In this document: in pieces, positions 1 to 5,494 of the stretch
Position numbering within the stretch: the first letter of the stretch is position 1
How the letters are laid out: the number at the start of each line of letters is the position of its first letter
NCBI GenBank assembly: GCA_937967775.1
Contig: CALCJH010000409.1
Coordinates: forward strand, 1-6,078
Source: an uncultured bacterium
GTDB taxonomy: Bacteria > Armatimonadota > UBA5829 > DSUL01
DNA length: 6,078 nt
Direction of reading: 5' to 3'
The notes under the pieces: generated by a model
Seen by the model: only the letters and a program-made list of their open reading frames with translations
What the model was told of the DNA's origin: nothing
Databases searched by the model: none
Translations under genes and position numbers: made by a program

Positions 1-582
1 GGCGATCCAGTCATTGCGCGGGGAAACGACGGCATAGGAATACCGGCGGGTGGGCGGCGGGTCTTCCTGCATATCCCGGAGCTGAGCGGGATCCAGCGAT
101 TCGTCCCCGCGGGAGGGAAGCACGCGCACGGGATCCGTCCCAGTGGTGCTGCAGCTGAAGACCTGCGAGTTGCTGATGTAGTAGACCCGGCGCGTGCCGA
201 AGGAGACCGAAATGTTCGTCTGCGCCCCGCTGGTAGCCAGCAGCCTGCCCTTGGCCCGGCCGTTCGGACGGACTTTGCCCAGCTGGTAATCCTGGGTTTC
301 GATCTGGCCCGTAAAGTAGATCCAGTCTCCATCCGGCGAAAAGGCGGTCTCGCGCTCCTCGCCCGGGAAAACCGCAAGCCGGACCGGATCCGAACCGTCC
401 TCGTTCATCAACCACACGTCCGCACTGCCGTCCCGGTCGCTGATGAACGCGATCTGCCCCGGTCTCGCGACAGCCTTCGTCGGGCCACCGGCCGCCAGCC
501 ACTGGCCAACCCATATCGCGCCGACCACCAGCACGAGCGCGATCAAAACGAAGACGACAAGACTACGGCGCTCTGTATTCAT
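1..582 (-). CDS. Membrane-anchored TolB-like beta-propeller (PD40) protein, N-terminal part
   Basis: The first 194 residues are visible and the gene continues past the left window edge. The protein opens with MNTERRS followed by an uncleaved-looking hydrophobic segment at about residues 8-26 (LVVFVLIALVLVVGAIWVG). It is therefore probably anchored in the membrane with its body outside. From about residue 40 it shows PD40/TolB-type propeller blades: PGQIAFISDRDGSADVWLMN at 41-60 followed by EDGSDPVRL, then AFSPDGDWIYF at 80-90. Such blades usually form protein- or ligand-binding platforms, and no catalytic motif is visible in this part. Two in-frame ATGs exist (588 and 582). I chose 582 because AGGAGGT lies six bases before it but directly abuts the 588 ATG. 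The gene follows the deacylase by 44 bases on the same strand, so co-transcription is likely. The specific function is unknown; a C-terminal enzyme domain beyond the edge cannot be excluded. Confidence 0.85.
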   Translation of the reverse strand, partial: MNTERRSLVVFVLIALVLVVGAIWVGQWLAAGGPTKAVARPGQIAFISDRDGSADVWLMNEDGSDPVRLAVFPGEERETAFSPDGDWIYFTGQIETQDYQLGKVRPNGRAKGRLLATSGAQTNISVSFGTRRVYYISNSQVFSCSTTGTDPVRVLPSRGDESLDPAQLRDMQEDPPPTRRYSYAVVSPRNDWIA

Positions 583-588
583 CGTCAT

Positions 589-595
589 ACCTCCT
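589..595 (-). promoter_or_regulatory. Shine-Dalgarno AGGAGGT deciding the start of the propeller gene
   Basis: On the minus strand AGGAGGT occupies 595 to 589. The ATG at 588-586 follows with no spacer, whereas the in-frame ATG at 582-580 follows after six bases, the usual spacing. The downstream ATG is thus the probable start, giving MNTERR rather than MTMNTERR. A stable hairpin ends one base upstream of this site. Confidence 0.75.
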
Positions 596-596
596 G

Positions 597-615
597 GGCT
601 GCCCGGGGGGCAGCC
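597..615 (-). repeat. GC-rich hairpin, copy 1 of a palindrome shared with 2272-2286
   Basis: On the minus strand, GGCTGCCC (615-608) and GGGCAGCC (604-597) form a perfect 8-base stem around a CCC loop. It lies in the 44-base gap between the deacylase stop codon and the Shine-Dalgarno of the propeller gene, one base before that site. The core 599-613 differs by one base, in the loop, from the palindrome at 2272-2286. There is no T-tract, so it is not a typical intrinsic terminator. It could be a processing or stability element, a weak attenuator, a protein-binding site or a dispersed genomic repeat. Confidence 0.6.
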
Positions 616-626
616 GCCGGGGATTC

Positions 627-2222
627 TCAGGCGGCGCCTCTCAGCACCTGTCCCGGGGTCTCGCCTGTGATTTTGCCATCCCTCAGGGCGAAGCGTCCAT
701 TGACCAGGACGTGCAGGATGCCTTCCGGCAGCCGCTGCGGGTCGGCAAATGTGGCGGTATCGCGCACGTTTTGCGGATGAAAGACCACGATGTCGGCTTT
801 CATCCCTGGCGCAATGCGTCCCCGGTCGCGGATGCCGAGCCTCTCCGTGGCAAGCGATGTCATTTTGCGAATCGCCTCCTCAAGGCTCAGAATGCCGCGC
901 TCCCGGACATAATGCGCAAGAACGCGCGGGAAAGTTCCGAACGCGCGCGGATGGGGTTTCCCGCGAGCCATGGGGCCGGAGCATGCCCTTGCGGTGGCGT
1001 CCGATCCGAACAGAGTCCAGGGCGTGCGCATCACGGCTTCGACATCGGTCTCGGACAGACAGAAGTGCACCATCCCCACACCGAAATCCTCTTCAACCAG
1101 CAGATCCAGCAATGCATCCACCGGATCCCCGCCGATCCGCGCGGCCACTTCCGCGGCGGTCTGGCCCTCCGCCCAGCGGTTGCGCTCTTCCGTGACGGAC
1201 GAGATGACAATGGACTCCAAGCCCCCGCTGTCGCGCCAGTAGCCACCTTCCAGGCTTTGAGAGATCTCATCCCGGATGCGCGCCCGGACACTTGCGTTGG
1301 TCAGCCGCTCCCGCATCGCCGCCGGCCCGCCCGAGTGCGCCCAGGCGGGGATGAGAGTATCCAGCCCGGTGCACGTAGCCGTGTAGGGATACTGATCGGC
1401 CGTGACATCCAGACCCCTCTCCCGGGCCTCGTGGATCATCTCCAGCGCCCTGACAGCCTTCCCGTGGTTGGAAGTTCCACAGGCTTTCAGATGAGAGATC
1501 TGCACAGGCGCGCCGGATTGCTCTCCGACAGCGATGGCCTCCCGGACGCTATCAAGCAGACCATCCGACTCGCTGCGCATGTGGGTGGCGTACAGTCCTC
1601 TCCGCCGGGCAACGGCCCGGGAGAGATAGGCGAGCTCCTCGGTGGAGCCGTAACTGCTGGGGGGATAGATCAATCCGCTGGACAATCCGATGGCACCTTC
1701 GTCCATCGCACGTGACACAAGGTCGCTCATCCGTTTCATCTCATCGGGCGTGGCCGGTCGGTCCTCGGCTCCCACCACCTCGCGCCGGATGTTCGCGTGT
1801 CCCACAAGCGTGCAGAAGTTCACGGCGACCCCGCAGCGCTCCAGGACGTCCAGCATTTCGCCGAAATGGCTCCAGCTCAGACCGGCTCCCAGCCGCTCGT
1901 AAGCCCGCCGGGCGCGCTCCCGCGCCTCTTCGTTCAAGATGGGAGCATCCGAAAAGCCGCAGTTGCCGTTGACTTCCAGCGTGACACCCTGGGCGAGCTT
2001 GCTCTCCACCGTCGGGTTGACCAGGGCGGTCATATCCGTGTGTGCGTGGAAATCCACGAACCCCGGGCAGATAACGTGGCCGGAGACGTCCACGACCTCG
2101 GCGCCCTCTCGCGGCCCCTCTCCCACCCACACGATGCTGTCTCCCGAAACGCGCACATCGCCGTCGAAGCCCGGACTTCCGGTACCATCCACGACAACGC
2201 CGCCTGAAAGAATGATGTCCAT
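627..2222 (-). CDS. N-acyl-D-amino-acid deacylase (D-aminoacylase) family amidohydrolase
   Basis: This 531-residue protein matches the D-aminoacylase branch of the amidohydrolase superfamily in layout and length. That family hydrolyses N-acyl-D-amino acids to D-amino acid plus carboxylate with a zinc centre in a TIM-type barrel. It has an N-terminal beta domain (ILSGGVVVDGTG, 4-15), then PGFVDFHAHTD at 53-63 with the metal-site histidines H59 and H61. C88 in NGNCGFS fits the metal-bridging cysteine typical of this family. H214 (ATHMRSE), H244 (QISHLK) and the catalytic-type D408 (FGSDAT) fit the remaining metal and proton-transfer positions. The closing APGMKADIVVF at 471-481 is the usual return to the beta domain. 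No signal peptide is seen, so it is probably cytoplasmic. The ATG is the earliest possible start because an in-frame TAA directly precedes it. GGGAGGT lies 12 bases upstream, slightly far, with a G-rich GGGGGTG nearer. Exact acyl and amino acid specificity cannot be read from sequence; other N-acyl or cyclic amide substrates remain possible. Confidence 0.92.
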   Translation of the reverse strand: MDIILSGGVVVDGTGSPGFDGDVRVSGDSIVWVGEGPREGAEVVDVSGHVICPGFVDFHAHTDMTALVNPTVESKLAQGVTLEVNGNCGFSDAPILNEEARERARRAYERLGAGLSWSHFGEMLDVLERCGVAVNFCTLVGHANIRREVVGAEDRPATPDEMKRMSDLVSRAMDEGAIGLSSGLIYPPSSYGSTEELAYLSRAVARRRGLYATHMRSESDGLLDSVREAIAVGEQSGAPVQISHLKACGTSNHGKAVRALEMIHEARERGLDVTADQYPYTATCTGLDTLIPAWAHSGGPAAMRERLTNASVRARIRDEISQSLEGGYWRDSGGLESIVISSVTEERNRWAEGQTAAEVAARIGGDPVDALLDLLVEEDFGVGMVHFCLSETDVEAVMRTPWTLFGSDATARACSGPMARGKPHPRAFGTFPRVLAHYVRERGILSLEEAIRKMTSLATERLGIRDRGRIAPGMKADIVVFHPQNVRDTATFADPQRLPEGILHVLVNGRFALRDGKITGETPGQVLRGAA

Positions 2223-2271
2223 TTACACCCCCGGACCTCCCGCAGGCAGTTTACCCCGCATCGGTCTCTGT

Positions 2272-2286
2272 CTGCCCGGCGGGCAG
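2272..2286. repeat. GC-rich palindrome, copy 2 of the element at 599-613
   Basis: CTGCCC GGC GGGCAG is a perfect 6-base inverted repeat with a 3-base centre, located in the divergent intergenic region 50 bases upstream of the deacylase start. It matches 599-613 (CTGCCC GGG GGGCAG) at 14 of 15 positions, the only difference being in the loop. In a transcript of the minus strand it would lie in the 5' leader of the deacylase mRNA. Confidence 0.55.
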
Positions 2287-2337
2287 GCTACGACGCCTGA
2301 ACCTTGCGCCCGGCTAGCTGCAGGATGGTGAGAGGTG

Positions 2338-2370
2338 CAGGGCTTCAAGCGCCGGAGGTACAAAGCCCTG
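2338..2370. other. Inverted repeat upstream of the YjbQ gene (operator or leader hairpin)
   Basis: CAGGGCTT (2338-2345) and AAGCCCTG (2363-2370) are perfect 8-base inverted arms separated by 17 bases. The right arm ends just before a possible extended -10 (TGGTAATAC, 2372-2380), so the arms would bracket the -35 region of a YjbQ promoter. It may be a regulator binding site, or, if transcription starts further upstream, a leader hairpin. The arms are about 25 bases apart centre to centre. No known riboswitch consensus was recognised in it. Confidence 0.4.
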
Positions 2371-2371
2371 T

Positions 2372-2380
2372 TGGTAATAC
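2372..2380 (+). promoter_or_regulatory. Possible extended -10 for the YjbQ gene
   Basis: TGG followed by TAATAC resembles a TGn-extended -10, but the hexamer matches TATAAT poorly and no good -35 is seen in the preceding bases. A start about seven bases downstream would leave a leader of roughly 20 bases that keeps the Shine-Dalgarno at 2392-2398. It resembles the stronger TGGTATACT in front of the antitoxin gene. Tentative. Confidence 0.25.
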
Positions 2381-2391
2381 TACTGAAGCGG

Positions 2392-2398
2392 AAAGGAG
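2392..2398 (+). promoter_or_regulatory. Shine-Dalgarno AAAGGAG supporting the TTG start of YjbQ
   Basis: AAAGGAG is followed by nine bases and then TTG at 2408. No ATG or GTG lies nearby in frame before residue 39, which falls inside the conserved core. The site therefore fixes the TTG as the start. Confidence 0.7.
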
Positions 2399-2407
2399 CG
2401 AAGCGCA

Positions 2408-2821
2408 TTGAAGTCCCACACGGAGTACCTCTGGTTCAACACGCGCAGGCAGAAGGAGTTCGTGAACATTACAGGCGAGTGTGAGAGGATTCTAAAGGAG
2501 TCCGGCATCCGCGAGGGATTCATGCTGGTCTCGGCGATGCACATCACCGCCGGAGTCTGGGTGAACGACAATGAATCCGGCATCCTGCAGGATGCCATGG
2601 ACTTCCTGGAGGAGCTTGCGCCGTTCCGCGCAGACTACAGGCACCACCGGACCGGCGAGACGAACGGCGACGCTCATCTGAAGAACCTGCTGACGCATCA
2701 TCAGGTCATCATCCCTGTAACGGAAGGCAAGCTGGACCTTGGCCCGTGGCAGACCATCTTCTACGCGGAGTTCGACGGGCAACGGCGGAAGCGGGTGGTG
2801 GTCAAGATCATCGGAGAGTAA
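2408..2821 (+). CDS. yjbQ: YjbQ/UPF0047 family protein (secondary thiamine-phosphate synthase family)
   Basis: This 137-residue protein has the full length and conserved pattern of the YjbQ/UPF0047 family. [15 protein letters not shown] at 42-56 carries H45 and the acidic/Asn cluster. Next come the YRHHR region at 78-81, NGDAHLKN at 86-93, then [12 protein letters not shown] at 107-118 and the closing [12 protein letters not shown] at 121-132. The family forms small compact oligomers with a conserved His/Asp/Glu pocket. A weak thiamine-phosphate synthase activity has been reported for the E. coli member, but the physiological role is unsettled, so I do not assert it here. Translation starts at TTG, supported by AAAGGAG nine bases upstream. 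It is the first plus-strand gene after the divergent region, 64 bases before the antitoxin gene. No thiamine biosynthesis neighbours or TPP riboswitch are visible. Confidence 0.9.
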   Translation: MKSHTEYLWFNTRRQKEFVNITGECERILKESGIREGFMLVSAMHITAGVWVNDNESGILQDAMDFLEELAPFRADYRHHRTGETNGDAHLKNLLTHHQVIIPVTEGKLDLGPWQTIFYAEFDGQRRKRVVVKIIGE

Positions 2822-2858
2822 GACATCTCGAAGCGATGCCTACCTTTTTGGCGGGAAG

Positions 2859-2867
2859 TGGTATACT
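2859..2867 (+). promoter_or_regulatory. Extended -10 promoter of the vapBC operon
   Basis: TGG directly followed by TATACT fits the TGnTATAAT extended -10, five of six hexamer bases matching. No convincing -35 is seen 17 bases upstream, which is acceptable for an extended -10 promoter. Initiation near 2874 would give a short leader of about 12 bases before the ATG at 2886. Confidence 0.55.
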
Positions 2868-2880
2868 CCTTACAGGAGTA
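2864..2880. promoter_or_regulatory. Candidate autoregulatory operator of the vapBC operon
   Basis: TACTCCT (2864-2870) and AGGAGTA (2874-2880) are perfect 7-base inverted arms around TAC. The arm centres are 10 bases apart, about one helical turn, which suits a dimeric AbrB-fold protein. The left arm overlaps the -10 (2862-2867), and the right arm contains the Shine-Dalgarno AGGAGT (2874-2879), six bases before the ATG. VapB antitoxins and VapBC complexes commonly repress their own promoters through such repeats. Because initiation is predicted near the right arm, a DNA operator is more likely than an RNA hairpin. Binding is inferred. Confidence 0.5.
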
Positions 2881-2885
2881 AGACG

Positions 2886-3128
2886 ATGATCGTGAAGACG
2901 ACAGCCAAGGGACAACTGGTCATCCCGGCGAAGCTGCGGCGCGAACTGGGAATCCGGCCGGGGCAGCGGCTCGCCATCCGCCGTGAAGGAAGCAGGCTGG
3001 TCATTGATCCGCTGGAAGGTAGCATCGCGCGCAGCCTCCGGGGGGCATTCCGGGATCTGCCGCTGCTCGAGGACCTGAAGGAGGAGCGCCGCATTGAACG
3101 CGAGCGAGACGCCCATCTATCTTCTTGA
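2886..3128 (+). CDS. vapB: AbrB/SpoVT-type antitoxin, VapB-like
   Basis: This 80-residue protein begins with a swapped-hairpin AbrB/SpoVT DNA-binding domain at about residues 1-45. Its signature is KTTAKGQLVIPAKLRRELGIRPGQRLAIRREGSRLVI (4-40). The charged C-terminal tail at about 46-80 (LLEDLKEERRIERERD) is the part expected to wrap and inhibit the toxin. The dimer should neutralise the PIN toxin and repress the operon. The ATG at 2886 is chosen because AGGAGT lies six bases upstream and the AbrB domain begins exactly there; the frame is open further upstream, but that part runs into the YjbQ gene and is not credible. The stop codon lies 35 bases inside the toxin gene. Confidence 0.92.
   Translation: MIVKTTAKGQLVIPAKLRRELGIRPGQRLAIRREGSRLVIDPLEGSIARSLRGAFRDLPLLEDLKEERRIERERDAHLSS
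3078..3086 (+). promoter_or_regulatory. Strong Shine-Dalgarno inside vapB for the TTG start of vapC
   Basis: AAGGAGGAG is followed by seven bases and then TTG at 3094, all within the antitoxin coding sequence. It combines a near-perfect ribosome site with a weak start codon, a plausible way to couple toxin translation to the antitoxin while limiting its level. Confidence 0.7.
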
Positions 3129-3519
3129 CTCCTGGGCTGTGCTGGCCTACCTAAAAGATGAACCTGCAGCCTCGGCGGTGGAATCCATCCTGGTAGATGC
3201 TGAGGAGTCCCGTGCGAGATGCTGCATGAGCCTGATCAATGCGGGAGAAGTCCTGTATAGCCTGGCACGGAGGACAGGCTGGGAACAGGCCGAGGCAACA
3301 CTGGACCGCCTGCGCGCCATTCCGGTCGAGATCATCGGAGTGACAGAGTCTCATGTAGTCACCGCTGCGCGGATCAAGTCCCGCAACAGGCTATCTTATG
3401 CAGACGCGTTCGCGGTAGCCGTGGCGCAGGAGCGGAACGCCACACTGGTGACAGGCGACCCGGAAATAGCCGGACTCCCGGAACCGGTAAAGATCCGAGA
3501 CATCCGCCCTCAGAAGTAA
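3094..3519 (+). CDS. vapC: PIN-domain ribonuclease toxin, VapC-like
   Basis: This 141-residue protein is a complete PIN domain. The expected acidic metal-binding residues are all present: D12 in YLLDSWAVLAYL, E52 in INAGEVLY, D104 in SYADAFAVA and D122 in LVTGDPE. VapC toxins are Mg-dependent endoribonucleases that typically cut tRNA or rRNA to arrest translation, and are inhibited by VapB. The target here cannot be predicted. The TTG start is supported by AAGGAGGAG seven bases upstream and by the first beta strand (IYLLD) following at residues 8-12. The gene overlaps vapB by 35 bases in another frame and ends 64 bases before the peptidase gene. All catalytic positions are intact, so the module looks functional. 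Confidence 0.92.
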   Translation: MNASETPIYLLDSWAVLAYLKDEPAASAVESILVDAEESRARCCMSLINAGEVLYSLARRTGWEQAEATLDRLRAIPVEIIGVTESHVVTAARIKSRNRLSYADAFAVAVAQERNATLVTGDPEIAGLPEPVKIRDIRPQK

Positions 3520-3583
3520 CACGAAACGATCGGCGGCTGCTGACCCAAAGGGTAACGTGTAGGAACATAACTGGAGAAGGAAA

Positions 3584-5413
3584 ATGCCTCTTCCCCCCAT
3601 CATCCCTCGTGAGGTGCTGTTCGGAAATCCGGACCGGCTGAATGTCCGGCTATCGCCGGATGGAACACACATCGGGTACATCGCTCCGTTGGACGGGGTA
3701 TTGAACGTGTGGGTGCGCTCCGTGGAAGGCGGAGACGACCGCCCGGTGACGCACGATTCGCACCGCGGCATCCGGGTCTTTTTCTGGGCGTATGACGGAA
3801 AACATCTGCTGTATCTGCAGGACAGGGACGGTGACGAGAACTGGCACGTCTATGCGGTGGATCTGCGGACGGAAGAAGTCCGGGATCTGACTCCATTCGA
3901 GAACGTGCAGGCGCATCCGCTGGCCGTGGAGCCGGAGCGGCCGGATGAGATGCTGGTGGCTCTGAACCGGGAGGATCCCCATTTTCACGACGTATACCGG
4001 GTGCGCCTGGATACGGGCGAATGCGAGCTGGTGGCGGAGAACCCCGGGGACATCGTTGGCTGGGACGTGGACTGGCACCTGAACGTGCGCGGAGGCTCCG
4101 CACAGAGGGAGGATGGCGGCACGGAGATCCGCGTCCTGGAAGGCGGGGAGTGGCGCACATTGCTTTCCGCTCCATTCGGTGAATCCCTAGGGGCACTGGG
4201 AGTCACGCCGGATGAGCGCGGTCTCTACATCGTCAGCAGCCTGGACTCCAACACCAGCCGCCTCCTGACCATAGACCTGGAGACAGGGGAGCAGAAGGTG
4301 ATTGCCTCGCGGCCCGATGTGGACTACGAGGGCGGCGCTGTGGTGCACCCCACAAGGCATCACGTGCAGGCGGTGCCGTTCACACGGGCGAGGCGCGAGT
4401 GGCAGTTTCTGGATCCGGAGTTCGAGCGGGACTTAACCCGGGCGGCGTCGCTCGGCCACGGCGAGGCCGACGTCGTCTCGCGCGACCTGGAGGACAGGCT
4501 CTGGATCGTCGCTTTCAGCTCCGACATTGACCCGGTGAAGTATTACCTATTCGACCGGACCTCCGGTAAAGGATGGTATCTTTTCAGCCAGAACCGCGCT
4601 CTGGAAGAAGCCCATCTCGCCCCGATGAAGCCAGTGGAGATCACTACCCGGGACGGTCTGACTATGGTCTGCTACCTGACTCTGCCGGAAGGGGTGGAGC
4701 CGAAAGGACTACCCCTGGTGCTGAACGTCCACGGGGGACCCTGGGCGCGGGACTACTGGGGTCTGGACCCGGAGGCGCAGTGGCTGGCCAACCGGGGATA
4801 CGCTTGCCTGCAGGTGAACTACCGCGGCTCCACGGGATTCGGCAAGGCGTTCGTCAACGCCGCCAACCGGGAATGGGGCGGCAAGATGCACGACGACCTG
4901 ATAGACGCCGTACAGTGGGCCATCGGGGAAGGCATCGCCGATCCCGCGCGGGTGGGGATCTTCGGGTGGTCCTACGGCGGATACGCCGCCATGGTGGGGA
5001 TGACGTTCACGCCGGATGTGTTCGCCGTGGGGGTGGCCGGCGTGGGCATCAGCAATCTGGTCTCCTGGTATCGAAGCATCCCGCCCTACTGGGAGCCCTT
5101 CCGCGCCCAACTGGATCTTCGGGTGGGCAGCGCCGATACGGACGAGGAGTTTCTGAAGTCCCGCTCCCCCCTCTTCCACATTCAGAATATCAAGAGCCCC
5201 CTGATGATCGCGCAGGGCGCAAATGACCCGCGCGTCCCCAGGGCCGAGGCGGATCAGATCGTGGAGGCGATGCGAGCCCGCGGCATCGAGGTGAAGTATC
5301 TGCTTTTTGAGGACGAAGGCCACGGCTTCGCACGGCCGGAAAACCGCCTGATCTTCTACCGGGAGGCGGAACACTTTCTGGCCAGCGTGCTTGGCGGCCG
5401 CGTGGAGTCCTGA
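3584..5413 (+). CDS. S9-family peptidase (prolyl oligopeptidase / acylaminoacyl-peptidase type)
   Basis: This 609-residue protein has the two-domain layout of the S9 family. An N-terminal beta-propeller at about 15-340 contains TolB/PD40-like blades (VRLSPDGTHIGYIAP at 21-35, FFWAYDGKHLLYLQD at 66-80). A C-terminal alpha/beta hydrolase spans about 350-609. The catalytic triad is S463 in GWSYGGY, D548 in GANDPRVP and H580 in DEGHGF. HGGP at 383-386 is the usual oxyanion-hole motif, and NYRGSTGFG at 412-420 is a family hallmark. It should cleave short peptides, either after proline or by removing acylated or dipeptidyl N-terminal residues; subfamily S9C looks most likely. No signal peptide or membrane segment is seen, so it is predicted cytoplasmic. 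The ATG is supported by GGAG seven bases upstream within GGAGAAGG. It is followed 81 bases later by the ThuA gene on the same strand. Confidence 0.95.
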   Translation: MPLPPIIPREVLFGNPDRLNVRLSPDGTHIGYIAPLDGVLNVWVRSVEGGDDRPVTHDSHRGIRVFFWAYDGKHLLYLQDRDGDENWHVYAVDLRTEEVRDLTPFENVQAHPLAVEPERPDEMLVALNREDPHFHDVYRVRLDTGECELVAENPGDIVGWDVDWHLNVRGGSAQREDGGTEIRVLEGGEWRTLLSAPFGESLGALGVTPDERGLYIVSSLDSNTSRLLTIDLETGEQKVIASRPDVDYEGGAVVHPTRHHVQAVPFTRARREWQFLDPEFERDLTRAASLGHGEADVVSRDLEDRLWIVAFSSDIDPVKYYLFDRTSGKGWYLFSQNRALEEAHLAPMKPVEITTRDGLTMVCYLTLPEGVEPKGLPLVLNVHGGPWARDYWGLDPEAQWLANRGYACLQVNYRGSTGFGKAFVNAANREWGGKMHDDLIDAVQWAIGEGIADPARVGIFGWSYGGYAAMVGMTFTPDVFAVGVAGVGISNLVSWYRSIPPYWEPFRAQLDLRVGSADTDEEFLKSRSPLFHIQNIKSPLMIAQGANDPRVPRAEADQIVEAMRARGIEVKYLLFEDEGHGFARPENRLIFYREAEHFLASVLGGRVES

Positions 5414-5423
5414 CTCCAGGACT
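5403..5423 (+). other. Two mutually exclusive small hairpins at the peptidase stop codon
   Basis: TGGAGT (5403-5408) pairs with ACTCCA (5413-5418) around CCTG. AGTCCTG (5406-5412) pairs with CAGGACT (5417-5423) around ACTC. The two folds share bases, so only one can form at a time, and both include or abut the TGA at 5411-5413. No T-tract follows, so this is not a standard intrinsic terminator; a transcript-end or stability role is possible. Confidence 0.35.
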
Positions 5424-5494
5424 GACGCAGGAAACGTCCGCGTTCCCGCGAACTCCCCGTTGAGACTTCACCAATAGACGAAAGGATAAACCTA

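Noticed and set aside
711..1715. A 334-codon plus-strand open frame opposite the deacylase gene
   Set aside because: It lies wholly antisense to a well-conserved enzyme, has low-complexity composition (Arg, Gly, Pro, His rich) and no recognisable domain. It is explained by the codon bias of high-GC DNA.
2308..2372. tRNA-like stretch (GGCTAGCTGCAGGATGGT resembles a D-arm)
   Set aside because: There is no matching acceptor stem, no TTCGA-type T-loop and no proper anticodon arm. The resemblance is local and probably chance.
2223..2407. TPP riboswitch in front of the YjbQ gene
   Set aside because: It was considered because YjbQ has been linked to thiamine phosphate synthesis. The conserved CTGAGA and the TGAACCTGATC block are not present in the required order; only a short CTGAACCT was seen.
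3543..3553. Small inverted repeat ACCC-AAA-GGGT upstream of the peptidase gene
   Set aside because: A 4-base stem is too short to distinguish from chance, and no terminator or operator context supports it.
4573..5374. Long open frames on both strands inside the peptidase gene (4573-5226 plus, 4709-5374 minus)
   Set aside because: Both overlap the most conserved catalytic part of the S9 enzyme and show Arg/Gly/Pro-rich shadow translations without domain motifs.
5460..5490. Possible promoter for the ThuA gene (TTGAGA with GATAAA)
   Set aside because: The spacing is 19 bases, and the -10 would overlap the Shine-Dalgarno at 5481-5486, so the transcript would lack its ribosome site.
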